Source: Aptenodytes patagonicus
Taxonomy: Eukaryota; Chordata; Aves; Sphenisciformes; Spheniscidae
Assembly: GCF_965638725.1 (NCBI RefSeq)
Contig: NC_134962.1
Coordinates: 2,301,501 to 2,365,500 of the forward strand
Length of the DNA: 64,000 nt
Direction: 5' to 3'
Below, one piece after another: positions 1-12,100 of the stretch (the stretch's first letter is position 1; each line of letters opens with the position of its first letter). Below the pieces are notes generated by a model. It had not been told where the DNA came from and made no database searches. It saw only the letters and a program-made list of their open reading frames with translations. The position numbers and the translations under genes were made by a program.

Positions 1-3000
1 GGCTCTGGCACAGCAAGCATCGAGAGCAGGCAGGTGGAGCTGCCTTTCAGGGATGTGGGGATGGATGAGCTCAGCTGCCTTTCTCTGCTGGCTTGAGCTA
101 AAGGCTGTGTGCAAGTGTCTGGGCTTATATTTATGGCGAGGTCCAAGAGTAGATGGGATGTACTGGGATCAGTCCCCTGTGATGTGGATTGGACCCTCGC
201 CATCACCCTGCCATGTGCATCCTGAGATCTTGTCTCAAATGTGCTCTCCCCAAGAAGTTCAATGATCATGGAAGGGAAACAGGGACTTTGAAAGAGGTGG
301 GGACATGGCCTGTGATGTCCTGCTGATCCCATTCCCCTCGGTGGCTCTGGGTTTTAAGTAGTGTCCCAATGCAAGCTGAAGTCAGTAGGAACCTTTTTTT
401 CCCCACAGTGTGTTTGTTCCCAAGCCTCTGTTTGCTCCTTGTGAAAGCTATTCTGTTCTTTCTTTGTTCTGATGCTTAGCATTGCAAAAGAGGGTCTGCA
501 GAGATTTCTGTCATCTCTAAAAGGAGTCTGATGGAGCAAATACAGAAGCTACAATGAATATGTATTATTGCAAATATTGAAGAAGCCAGTGTCCCCCTTC
601 TTAACAGATTTTTTTCTCATTCTTTGAACAAATCCATCAGTGATAGAAAGCAGATAGTCCACTTCTGGAATCTCTCTTGCCTTGCATTGTTACGTGATTT
701 GTAACATCATGCAAGGAACAGAATTTGTCACCACCATCTCTGTGAAGGACCGCTGAATCCCCTTGTAGAGGGGACTCTGGGGAAGTGGGTTTTGGGGCTC
801 GAGAGACAATTTTTATCATTTTGTTATGACTTTTCATTCATTACTTCCTGCCAGTTTCTCTGATGCTCTAGTTGTTTGCCATAGATCTGATATTATGTAA
901 AGCAGTTGGAGTGTTCATGTACTGAACCCAACACCTCTTGCTCTTCTGGAGCTGGTGCACGGCTGAGCAGTGACTTTCCTGTGCTCTTCCATAGTGCTCT
1001 GGTTCTCCATTTCACCCTCTTCACCATCCTAGACATCATTTTCCATGTCTGTTTTGCAGGTTTTCCAGCTCTGGAAAAGAGCCCTTGCTCTAACTTCTCT
1101 AGCTGTAATGCAGTTTCTTCTTTTTTTTTTTTTAAACTAAAACCCAGTACCTGCTCTGGTTGTTTCCTTAGTGTTTAATGGTTTGCTGAAAGATGCAGTG
1201 CCTGCTGGCGCTGCTCTGCCTGCTCAGCTGCAGACATAATTAATGTCCCTGCTCAGCACCAACCCAGTGAAGGGAGCAGTGATGCTCAAGGACCTCCCAG
1301 TGCTCGCTGGTAACGCTGGCCTTGGGGAGGCCACGGCTAGCCCAAGCCACTGCTGGGCTTTCCTTGACTTGTACATATGCTTAGCAAAACCAGAAAGCTG
1401 GGAGAGAGTGAGCAGAGCTCAGGGAAGCACTTGCGAGGCCGAGGCTGAAGAGGGTGAAATGGGGAACCAGAGGGAATGGTCTGAGGATGCACTTCTTGCT
1501 GGAGGGGTGAATCTTGGGGGGTTTTGAGCAGCCAACAGCTGACTATTGAAAAGCGTGAACAGTTGATCAGGAAGACAAGACCTTTTGTGCTTTTTTGCAT
1601 AAATGTTTAACAGCAAATAACAATTCTATCTGCCTGTCGTATCTGTTTCTCATCCTACCAAACACCTTGAGCACAGTTTTATGATACTCGAAATGAATGG
1701 GTTCACCAATGGTAATGCACTGCCAGTGCCATCAGTTTTGATGAGTGGTGGTTGTGTGTATTAACCAGAGATGTTTTCAGTGTTTATGGTTTGGACAGTG
1801 GTGGGAGAAATGAAGCTGTGTGTCTCCCTGTGTGTGCCTGTTCTTGGTTGCTGAATTTGTGTGATCATTAATGTCCAAAGAACAAATTTCACCCACCACC
1901 AGTGGCTGTGGTACAAACTTAGCTAATTAGCCTTTGGCATGTGGTTGGCAGGTGCCCATCATTGCAGGAGTGATGGCTGCATTTTTGAACCTTTGCTTTC
2001 CAGGCTCTCCAGCACACTCTATCCCCCCCCGAGCCTTCCTCCCTCTCTTCTCCAGCCCAGGTGCTTGTTCCCTGCATCAGAAATGATTTCACGTCTTGCA
2101 AAATTAATTCTCTGCTCATGATGGCCTTGATTAAACAGATTAGCAAACTGTGCTAAAGGTGGCAAAACAGCTCTGATGTGCAGATGTCTTCACCTCCTGA
2201 AAGGAAAGGCAAAAACCTGTGGGCTGTTGCTATTAGGAAATGCAGGTGGCCATGGGCTGTTTGCTGCAAAAGCAGCAAAAATTCTTCACGTTTAGGAGCA
2301 GTGCCTGTAAAGTTAACCTGGTTGAAACAATGGTAGATGTGATTATTGGCACTAGAACTAGATCAGCTTGAAATAGATAAGGTTTGTTCATCCACAGCTG
2401 GATGGACTGTACTGATGCTCCAGGAGTTTGGAGATAGATATGTTCTAGGTATGTGGGGAAAGCCCAGGGTCCTGCCTCTACCAAGATATATCCATTAACC
2501 AAGCAGAGAACAAGCCTACTTGGGCCCCAGCTGTGGTTCTTTATCATGTAAGCCTCTGAAAATTTGCAAACAAACTCCAAATATGCACAAGGCTCATTTT
2601 CAGACAAGTTTTAATTTTCAATGGATATTCTAATTATTTACCCAATTCATCAAAAACCTTTTGTATCCTTTTGAATCTTATTTTGTGGATATTTAATAGA
2701 AAGTGGGGTTGAGGAAAAAAAGTTATTTGCACCATGAATGTTGTTTTGACATGTTGATGCTCTGGACACTTTCTTGTAAATCTAGCACCTATTCATGGCG
2801 TGTCACCTGCTGCCTTCATGCGCGTTTTCTGGGCAATCATCGCCTGGAAGAAGGGTGGCATTTTTGGCTTGTTCTTTCTTGGCTTTGTTTACCTTGCTGT
2901 CTGCATGGAAACCTTCAGGCAGAAGAGTTGATCTGTTTTTCTAAGAAATAGGCTGGGAAAAGTCCTTTTGGATCATGCAGATGAAATCTTGGTGGCCTTC

Positions 3001-4560
3001 CTTCTCAGCCTTGGTGCATAGACCCCAATGGACACAGGGAAGACTTCTGATGAGCAAGAAATCTGGCCAGTCTCCTGCCCTTGAAATGACTGTCCCCCTC
3101 TCTTTCCAGGGACCCTGGGAAGAGTGGAAGGTAAGGTATCATGAGATGTTCTGGAAGGACAGATCTCTTCATGGTTGAATTAGGATTGGGGTCAAATCAT
3201 GTAGAACAGCAGGACTGGGACTGAAAATGCAACATGAACATCCTGGGCTTTTTCCTGTGCAAGAGAACAGGGCTGAACAGCGTGAAGATGCTAGATGGAC
3301 AGCAGGAGAATTTTTGGAAGAGTTTTTGTCCCAGACACAAAACATGTCTTGGCTGTCAGTAGTTCAAGGTGGCAATCCTGATCCCCTTTTACAGCATCAT
3401 TCCAAAACACTAGGCTGTGTCGAGTCAAAACAAGCACCGCAACAAGATAAATAGGTGAACACGCTGTATTTGCTGCACTGAATTAACATAAAATGAGTAT
3501 GTGAAGGGCTAAGTGCATTTATTGGGGTGGGAGCCAGCAGAGAGGAGCAGAGCTGAATTTGCAAACACTCTCTTCCCGTAGACTCCTGGGCTGTCCAGCC
3601 GGGCGCTCTCGCACTGATTTACTGCTGTCCTTCCTTCAGCCTTTGAAAATCAATCCATTAACAATTAAAGTAATGTCTAGTCTAGTATTTATTTCACACT
3701 CTCGTTAATGGACTGACCAAAAGAAAAAACTTCTTCAAGCACTAAGACTCTTGTGAAATACCAGAGGGCTGTGTCTCTGGGTCATGCTTTTACCCTTGTT
3801 ACCTGTTAGAGCCGAGACCTGCTCTTATGGAAGCATTTGGGAAAATTACCATGTGTTACCATACCATACTGTTACATTTCTTGTAAAGAAGGTGCAGCTT
3901 CTGTGCTAAATATCCCCAGACATCCATTAAAGGAGAATTAGAGCCAAAAGGGCTAGCCCTGGATGTGTCTGCTGGGCCCAAGCAGCTCTGCGTTGGACTG
4001 CCTGTGGGCTCTGGAAGAGAAGAAGCATTTGCTGCCCAAGAGCTCATTTTCCTTTTCTCCTTCTCCTGGGCAATAGCAATGTGCCCCAAATTGGATCTGA
4101 CCCATGTGTCTCTGCTCGTGTCCCCAACACAAACTGTTGGGAAATGGCTTCAGGGAAACACCACAGATGGCCAGAGACACCAGACCATGAGGGTCTAGTT
4201 CTCAGCGGTCAGTCTGCCCCTGATCTGGGATCAAGCTGGGGATGGACCCAAAAGACCTCTCTGCAGTCTGTTTGGAGGGGTGGCATACCTGGGGGGCTCT
4301 GCAGCTCCTGGGCACTGATTCTATCAGGGTCAATGTCCCATGGCCAGATTGGGGAGGGCAGGGACCTGTGGGGTCTGCATGGATCACCCCACGCTAAGGT
4401 AATGAATTTGCCACTGCGGCTTCTTAAAATAAATGTGCTACTCTAACTCTGATCCGAAGTGCAGGATGTTTTGGGTTACAAAAATGACCTTTAGCGAATG
4501 CCACTATAAGAATACTAAATAATAACAATTTTCTCCCTCCTCAGTTCTCAGTCCTCCTTG
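1..4560. other. Upstream intergenic region, no recognisable gene
   Basis: I see no coding exon that I recognise here on either strand. Open frames are short (the longest is 124 codons, - strand, 2233-2607) and show no family motif. In mammals RGS19 lies head to head with OPRL1, so I looked on the - strand for its cysteine-string and RGS-domain exons and found none. A T-run lies near 1117-1132. A very short stretch with good splice sites (3110-3130) is listed separately. Confidence 0.6.
3110..3130 (+). other. Candidate 21-bp microexon (speculative)
   Basis: A pyrimidine-rich tract ending in TTTCCAG (to 3109) is followed by 21 bases and then a strong donor, GTAAGG, at 3131. The 21 bases keep frame and would read as GPWEEWK in one frame. 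No host transcript can be identified from the sequence, and such acceptor-donor pairs also arise by chance. It could be an alternative upstream exon of OPRL1 or nothing at all. Confidence 0.15.
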
Positions 4561-4639
4561 TATTTGTGCCAGTTTCTAGGTCAAATTCCCCACTCTGCTT
4601 CTCCTGCGCTAGCACAGCGTTCAGGTTGCACAATTGCAG

Positions 4640-5600
4640 AGGAGGGAGGAATTTGCTTCCCGAAGCGGTATCTTTCCCAGTGCCCCGATCCTTCCCTTCT
4701 TCCCAGCGCGTCTGGCTGGGAGCCCGCCCCAGGTAGGATGCGGGTCCCCTCCGCAGCTGGGGGCTGCGGCAGGGTTTGGGGGAGGGGGGGGGGGCGGCGC
4801 TGGACCCCCCCCTTCCCGCTCCGGGGGTGGGACGGGGGGGGCCGCGGGGGGCCGCCAGCAGGTCGGAGCGCCTCTGGGAGCGGGGAGAGGACGCTGCCCT
4901 TGGGCTCGCAGGTGCGGGCTCGCTTTCCGTTTGGTGCCTTTGGTTATTTATTATTTCCCCCCCCCTTTCCTCCTTTCTCCCCCCCCCGCCCCGCTTTTCT
5001 CTTACGCAGTGGGAGAAGCCAGGCAGCCGGGGCTGGCTCTGCCCAGCCGCCGTCCGTCCTCCCTCCCTCTCCCCCATCCCTCCCTTTTCGTTAAAAACGT
5101 GGGCTCCGGGGTGCAGCCCCCTGCTCCGGCAGCATCCCTGCCTGCGAGGAGCAGCCCCTTACACCCCCCCCGCCTCACCTTCCCCTCCACCGGCTGCCTC
5201 CGAAGCGGAGCCTCCGGCCGTGCCCGCAGCCCGGCTTTGTTCCCCCCCGCCCCAGCCCGGGGGGTGCCTGGATGCGGCCCCGGGGAGCGCAGCCTCGCCC
5301 GGAGCCGCGGGGCAGCGAGCCGCGTTAGAGGGGAAACCCGCACGCAGGTAAGCAGCCAGCGGGGGCTTATTTTCAACTTTGGGCTTTTCCTGCCATTTTA
5401 TCGGGGCGGGGGGGGGGGGGGGGAGATCGTGCCCCAGCGGCGGGGCGAGCCCCCAGCCCCGGTGGGAGGCTGCGGAGGCTCTCGGAGGGGGGGGTGGGAG
5501 GTTTGGGGGCACAAAGCCGTGTGTGGGGACTCACCGACCCGGCAGGGCTGGGAAAGGCAGGTAGGAGCATCCAACGCTTGGGAGGGATGGCGTTGTGCAG
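4640..5600. promoter_or_regulatory. OPRL1: CpG-island promoter of OPRL1, possibly bidirectional
   Basis: This segment is strongly GC-rich with dense CpG, unlike the flanks, and ends just before the first coding exon. No TATA box is evident, which fits an island-type promoter. Long G runs lie at 4784-4794 and 5408-5423, with another just downstream at 5712-5727, and C-rich tracts lie between 4800 and 5000. Long open frames across the island (for example 4634-5641, 335 codons) are low-complexity Pro/Gly/Arg/Ser translations caused by base composition, not genes. In mammals OPRL1 and RGS19 share a bidirectional promoter. That arrangement is possible here, but no RGS19 exon was seen. Confidence 0.7.
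5280..5347 (+). other. OPRL1: Probable non-coding first exon of OPRL1, 3' part ending at a strong donor
   Basis: A near-consensus splice donor, CACGCAG then GTAAGC, occurs at 5347/5348 inside the CpG island. It would splice to the acceptor at 5848-5849 just before the start codon, giving a 502-bp intron. The transcription start is not visible, so the left end given here is arbitrary. Weaker alternative donors occur at about 4734 (CAG/GTAGGA), 4911 (CAG/GTGCGG) and 5561 (CAG/GTAGGA). The donor choice is inference. Confidence 0.5.
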
Positions 5601-5876
5601 CCCGCATGTCCCCTGAGCTGACGGTGTGGAGATATGCGTGAGCTCCCTGTGTGCTGAGGATGCACCGAGCTCTCAGGGTTGCATCCCATTAAAATGCTCT
5701 TGGGGAGGTTTGGGGGGGGGGGGGGGGCTGTGCTCTCCCCGGCAATAAATCGTCCTTCTCCCCCCGCGTTTCTCTCACACATGCTTTGCTACGGTCCTGT
5801 CCCACCCGATTGATCAGCGGATCTTAAAACTGTCTCTTTGGTGCCCCAGGTCCTTGGCACAGGCTGGTGCTTCAGG

Positions 5877-6103
5877 ATGGACCCGCTCTTCCCTGCCCAT
5901 ATTTTAGAAGACCCTGACCTGAGAAAGCTGCTGAACGACTCCTCTATGCTGAACCTGAGCTTTCTCCCCAGTAACTGGTTCAACAACGGCACGGGGGACA
6001 GCTTCCTGCCGCTGAGCATCAAGATCACCATTGTGGTTGTCTACTCCATTGTGTGCATTGTGGGGCTGGTGGGCAACTGCTCCGTCATGTATGTGATCGT
6101 CAG
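5877..6103 (+). CDS. OPRL1: OPRL1 coding exon 1 (exon 2 of the transcript): N-terminus and TM1
   Basis: The exon begins at 5850 after the acceptor GTGCCCCAG, leaving 27 bases of 5' UTR before the ATG at 5877. It encodes residues 1-75 plus two bases of the Arg76 codon (AG/A) and ends at the donor CAG/GTAGGA (6103/6104). It covers the glycosylated N-terminus and TM1 with the GNCSVMYV motif. The break after TM1 at this Arg matches the conserved intron of opioid receptor genes. The frame is also open upstream of the acceptor, but with no ATG. Confidence 0.93.
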
Positions 6104-9100
6104 GTAGGACACGCAGGCAGCACTCCAGGGAGGCTCCGGGGAGGGCTGCGAGTGGGGCAGACCTTCCCCCCCCCCTAAATCCCTGCTGCGGGTGAAGCAG
6201 GCAGGCGCTTCCCTGGTAATTGTGGTGTGCTTTAGAGGTAACGATGTGGCATTCGTTTTATTGTTTTGGTTTTATTTGTTTTTCTCCCTTCCTAGGCTGT
6301 GATAAAGGTTCCCACCAGCTTTCAGCTGCCCTCTAGTGCCTCCTAATGTTTAACCCAGAGAATGGAACAGAGCGATCAGATCTGCTCAAAAAAATGGGAC
6401 TTTTTTTGCAAACAGCCAGGCGGGGGGCTGGATGTCCCTGGGGGGGACAATGTGCTAGGAGCATCCTGCTGCCGGGGTGTGCTGGATCTTTAATGGGACC
6501 TCTCCCTCCTGTGCCGTGTCCGGCACCCCAGCTGTGGCTGCAGGTGCTGCTCCATCTGGGAGCTGGCACTTTCCAAAGCTGAATCTAGCTGCAAAGGAAA
6601 AAGCCTGCTGGGAGGCTCAGTCTTACTTTTACAGGGGAAAAATCACGAATGTAGCTCTTCCAACTCTTTGGAAACTACAGACATAAGAAAGATGTGTCAG
6701 GATGCTGCAGAGATGAGGGCAACTTCTCTGGCTTTTCCCGCTGAAGTGGGGAGAGCCGGGGGGGACCTTTGCAGAGGGACAGAGCACGGAGCCTGCACCA
6801 CTCCAGCAGCACTGTCCAGCCTCCCTGCATGTTCCTGGCACTTTAAGTGTCCCTGTCTGGTTCTGCTGGGGTTCAAACCACCCTATTTCCTGGAATTGGA
6901 AACCCTCTTCCCCCCGTAAGTAGAAAATAAGTTTATGCAACCATTAGGGCTGTGATTCTGTGTCAAACACCAGCAACCCCCTTCTAATCTCTGTACCCTG
7001 TATGTTAGGAGTGAGCTTCCATTTTATACATGTCTCAGAGCAGAATCCTGGTGCAGGTGGATGCTGCCAGCACAGAAAAGACAGGATCAATTTGTTTTCT
7101 CCTCCAACAGAGGACAAAAATATTTAGCAGGTATTCAGACACTGAGATTAAGTCTCGCTCCTGCCAGGAGCCCTGCTGCTTCCCAAGCGTCTTTCCCTTG
7201 AATACACACAACTCGGCTGGGGGAGATGCTGCAAAATGAAGCCTGGTATCAGAGGCTGGTGAACAGCAGCCAAAGGGCAAGGCGACATGTCTGTTCGTCA
7301 GGCTGCCTGTCTGTGCTCTTCCTGCCGAGGAGTTTATGGCAGGGAGAAGGGATCACATTAGTCTCGGGGAGTCTGGAGATGGAGAGAGGAGGTTTGCAGT
7401 GCAGCAGTGCCGCGTTTGGAGAGCTCGTGTTTCTGAGTGCAGTAGCAATCATTCGAGTAGGCACGGTGTTTGTGGGTGCATGCAAGTGTGGTGAGCAGTG
7501 AGGCTCTGGGAGTGAGAAATCCTTGTCCCACGGTGATGCAGCTCCCTGGAAATGCCAGCCAGTGTGCACGCAGGGGAAGGGAGTCCGTGCCCCATGCGTG
7601 AACCTTAGACGTGTATAAGAAGTAGTCTTGGCAGAAACCTTCTCCCTGTCTGCAAAGGTCTCGTGGGATGTGGAGAGCAGGACCTGCTGGCCCCTGCCCG
7701 GGGCTGTGACCAGTGTATGACCAAGAATATGAATGTCCCAAACTGGCATCTTGGTCAGGGTGAATGTGTGCTGTGGCTGTGCGGGGCCACGCTTGCAAAA
7801 TGGTGGCTTCTGTTCTGCTCCTTTTTGGCTTTGATACCTTCCAGTTGGATAAATGGGACCCAAGAAAAGAAAGCGGGATTTAGCACTGGCTACCTCAGCT
7901 TTTTTTGTGTCCTCTGGTTTTACTGGTTCTAAACAATTGAAAACTGAAGACAGGTGTCACCCCGATCTCCCCCAGGCCTTTTCCGCTTCTGTTTCCCCTT
8001 TATCCAGTAAATCCCTATATATACAAAAGAGCTAATAGAAGTTTTAATTATTTGGGTACTCCTTTTGGGGGATTCACCTCTTTTTCCCAAAAAACTTCTA
8101 TGTGAGCCTGGAGGGGCCACTTGAGTAATGTGTGCTGGGGAAGTTATAACTGAGCTAGAACACGTGTAGAAGAAGCTACTGTTTCTCTCCACCAGTGTCT
8201 CCTGGGAGCTCAGTGCGGGCTGAGACTAATGCTGAGTTACACCCAGGGAAATGACCCTTCTTGGTTTCGTGAGTAACTGCAACTTCTGGTTATTTCTGCC
8301 CAGGATTTTTCTCTCCTTGCCCTGTCCGTTAAGGTCAGGAGCAGGTTTGGTGATAAACTGGATGCAGTATCTCAAACTCTTGATCCTGGGTGTATACGCA
8401 GGTTCAGGCAGAGCTGCCAAATTAGTGGCCATGCAAGGAGGATGTTGATGACTTCTCAAGCACAGGTTTTCTCCCCAGGCTGGAGCGTTGGTGCTTCTGG
8501 GCTTCATGCCTTAAATAACATCTTTTTTCAGTAGGTTGAATGTTGGTTGCTGGTAAGTCAACACGGGGCTTTGGGACTCTTTTCCATTAATGGAAGACAT
8601 GTATCATTAAAAGACTGGCAAACCTTCTGTGCTGCACCCCTACCATCTATAGGTATGGTGCGCCCTACAAAAGCTGGTTTTTTTCTTTCCATGCTTATAT
8701 TTCACCAGGGATAACCAGACTTCAGCATGCTACACAACCTATAAGAAATCGGTGTATTATCTTCCAGAAAAAGAATAGTACAGTGATGTAGACAGTAATT
8801 GTTTCCTGTTTAAGAGGGAGTTGGGAAATACAGAGACTCTAATATCAGCACTCGAGGAAATTGGAGGCGTCAGGAAGGCTTGTTTTCTGTTCCTCTTGAA
8901 TGAGTTTTTTGCAGCACCAAGGGAAAAGTTTAAAATCTCCCGGTATTTCGCACAAAAACACAAATTCAAAGCCTCCTCTGGGTTTTCCCCTCTGTTGCGG
9001 AACCCGGGCTACATCTCTATTATATTTGGAGTGATTTAACATTTGGAATGACTTATTTATAGAGACAGTCATCATGTGACTGTCAATCCCCTTCTAGTGC

Positions 9101-12100
9101 CGAACAGCACTAATTGGATAAGACCGAGAAGGGCTCTCGTCAGGAACACGATTTCCTGGACAGTAAAGGGCCTATTGTGGAAACCTGCCTTGTCTGCGGC
9201 TTTGTTCTGCTTGCTCATTGTGGAGTTCCTTGCCAGTGGAGATAATGCCTCCCCTCCCTCCTTCTCCTTCTGCTGTTTGCTCTCTTCTGCATATATTTCC
9301 TGTACTGCTTTTTAATGAATGTGAAACAAGGAGTAGAACAGCACGAGGCAGAGAGGGTTTGGGGGGAGAGTGGGGGGAAAACAGGCTGCCGAGGTCGCTC
9401 TTATCTATTAACTGAATGCTGCAAGGCTGGATGCCCGAGAGCTTTGTTTTTAAGAAGAAAAGAGAAGGGGAATGTATTGCTCCTGCGATGGCCATGGGGT
9501 TGGATGGGCCATGGGGCTGGAGGTGATGCTGGCCCATACATGAGAGCAACCAAAGTGTAGCTGCACGGGGTGTGACGGACCCCCAAGCCTCCACCGGTGT
9601 GTCGGGGAAGGGACCAGGGACAACGTGCAGCTTCTGGCCCAGGAAGTCCTCTGTTGTCCCCTGCTCCATCACGCTGCTGCGATGCTCAGCAGTGATGATC
9701 TGGAGGACTCCCTTCCTCAGTGCTGGCTCTGCTTGCCTGGATCAGGCCCCTGGGGGAATGATGCCTGGTTCTAGGGCACTTCTCTTTGCCGTGGCAGCTC
9801 TCTGTTGGGAGCTTGGCAAAGTACTGGGGATGCTCAGCTCTCCCTATTGAAGAACACTGTTTCAGAGCATTTTAAGCAGCTGTTTAGGCAGATTAGGGCT
9901 GTTAGGCCCCTACACTTTTATTTGCCGCTTCCAGGTGAAGCTTTAGGAAGAAGGCTGTGATGGGGAGGTGTCTGCACCGAGCAGCTGCCTGGGGATGGCT
10001 GTGCCAGCCGTATTCTGCTTGAAAACTGCATCGTTCCCTGAGAATAGGGTGAGGGCAGCTGGTTGTGATGAGACAGGGAAAACGAAGTTAACTATGACAT
10101 TGCAGAGATGCTGATTTCTTAATAGAAAGCTTTCTAAGGGAAGAGCCTCGACCAGCTGTGTGTCTCAGAGCTGAAATCGAGTGAGCGTTTAATGTGGCGT
10201 GGACCCAGCGGATACTGGCAGGGCCATCTGAGACCTCAGCTCTCTCCTGATCCCCCTCTTCCAGGTTTTCCTGGCCAAAAAAAAAAAGGACAATTGTTGC
10301 AATTTGTAGAGAAGGGAAACCCATGCCAAGGGCTCTGTGCTGTGCAGAGTGATTGGAGCGGGGGGAGGATGGCAAGGTGAGCAGGAAGGGGACCTGCTGC
10401 AAAGGGCAGGTCTGCAGCTCCCCAATTTCCAGGCCCCCATGAGCCCAGGTGAGCCGGGCTCAGCCATGTGGTTCATAGCAGCCGTGTGTGGCCCCTGCTA
10501 ACACAGTTCCTGTGACTCCAATGTGTGCCGGAGGGCTCTTGGTTTCCCCTGGCTTCGGTGGGATGAGCGGAAAGGAATTACCCATGTGCAGCAGTAATTC
10601 TGTGATGTTTAATGTGGGACTCTGTTCCCAGTGCTTTTCAGGGACTGGGCGATTCCCAGCAGCATTTAGGACACAAGCAGTTCAGCAGAGGCAGATCCAG
10701 CACACCAACAGGGATGGGAGCATCTTGCTGCAGGACGGATGCTGGCAAATGCCCTCCTTAGACTGAAGCACTATTCCTGGTGGCCATGCGCCCGCTTGGG
10801 GTTGCATGAGCATCCCTGCGAGCCCCCGGGCAAGTTGCAGAGGCTTTTCCAGCAGCAGCCACCCAGCCTCTGCCTTTGGCATGGCAGTGATCAGGGTCAT
10901 GCAGTGTCCCCGTCTGCGCTGGTCCCCAGGGCACCAGTGTCACCCAGACATGGCAGCAAGACTTAAAGGGCAAGAAAATCAACTGTCCCAAAGTATTGCT
11001 GCTTACCCTGGCTGGTGGCAGGCTCCTTAAGCCCTGCTAGTCAGTCACTGTTGTGCCAGGTAATTAATAGGCTTTTACGTGCTGGTGTTGGCTGGCTGGT
11101 TTTGCTGTAGCGTCTGGCTTCATGGTCCAAAGTGATTTAAATTTGTCCTTCTTAAATTCTCTGGGTGTTTTTTTTTGTGGCCTGTTGAACCATTAAAAAT
11201 AAACTGGCTTGAATTGGGTAATTTCAGGATGAGGGGGCTTTGAAAAGGTGATCAGAGTGGCAGAGACACGGAGAGCATGGTGTGGGTGTATGGCTGGGAG
11301 GACACAAATCACGATGGTACGTGCCAAATCAAATATCAGCTTCATACAACCTGTGGGCTAAGAGCAGGTTGGGAGCAGAGATGTCAGTGAACTGGTGCTG
11401 ATTTCCACCGTCAGAGGTTGGGAGCAGCTTGGCAAAAAACCTCCCTGAGCCTTTTCTGCTCTGTTTTGCTCCCCTGCGTGTGTCCAGGAAGGGCAGCGAA
11501 GGCTGTCTCTGATGCCAGGGCATGGGGTGGGAATGGAGGGAGCTGCTCAAGGTGAACAGCACTGTCTGCATACCAATTAGCTGGAGCTACGAATATCAAT
11601 CAAGAGGCAGAGAGCTCCTGGAGATAATGCTCACAGTTCCCCAGGGCTGAAGGCTTTGCTCTGGTCCCTCCGCCCCTGGTGCCTGCAGCCCCATTTTGGG
11701 TTGTAGGTTCGCTGCAGCCGGCTGGTCCTTAGCCCTGGGGAATCTGGAGCTGCTTGCTGCCCTGCAGCCTCGCGGTGGCGGGGTGGAAAGGAGGGAGTCA
11801 TGCTAAAACAAGAGGTTTGCAGCTCAGCCAGGGACAGAATCTGTCCTTGTGAAAAACAGGACCTCAAAGCCCAGTATGTGGAAGAGCTGTTTTCTACCCA
11901 TCTCCTCCTCTCCAAAACTGTGGGTTCCCCTCGCTGTAGCACAGCTTTGTTCCAGGTAACGCTGCTTGAGGTCCACTTAGCAAAAAGGAGGGGGAAGCCA
12001 AGTGCTGAGCTGATATCCAGATGTTTTTCCTCTTAGGCTTCAGCAGCCGGGAGAACAGGAGAGCAGAGCAAAGCGATTACTTTTGTGACAAAGGTGGAGC

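Noticed and set aside
4634-5641. 335-codon + strand open frame and several overlapping frames on both strands in the CpG island
   Set aside because: Translations are Pro/Gly/Arg/Ser-rich and low-complexity, exist on both strands, and reflect stop-poor GC-rich DNA around a promoter.
5838-5876. In-frame extension of OPRL1 upstream of the ATG
   Set aside because: The extension starts at a TTG inside the intron and crosses the splice acceptor at 5848-5849; it has no ATG. The ATG at 5877 is the first in the exon.
7249-7863. 204-codon - strand frame in the OPRL1 intron
   Set aside because: No recognisable domain, and other frames overlap it. Likely chance.
9064-9084. microRNA hairpin
   Set aside because: The stem is only 8 bp with a 5-base loop, far too short for a precursor.
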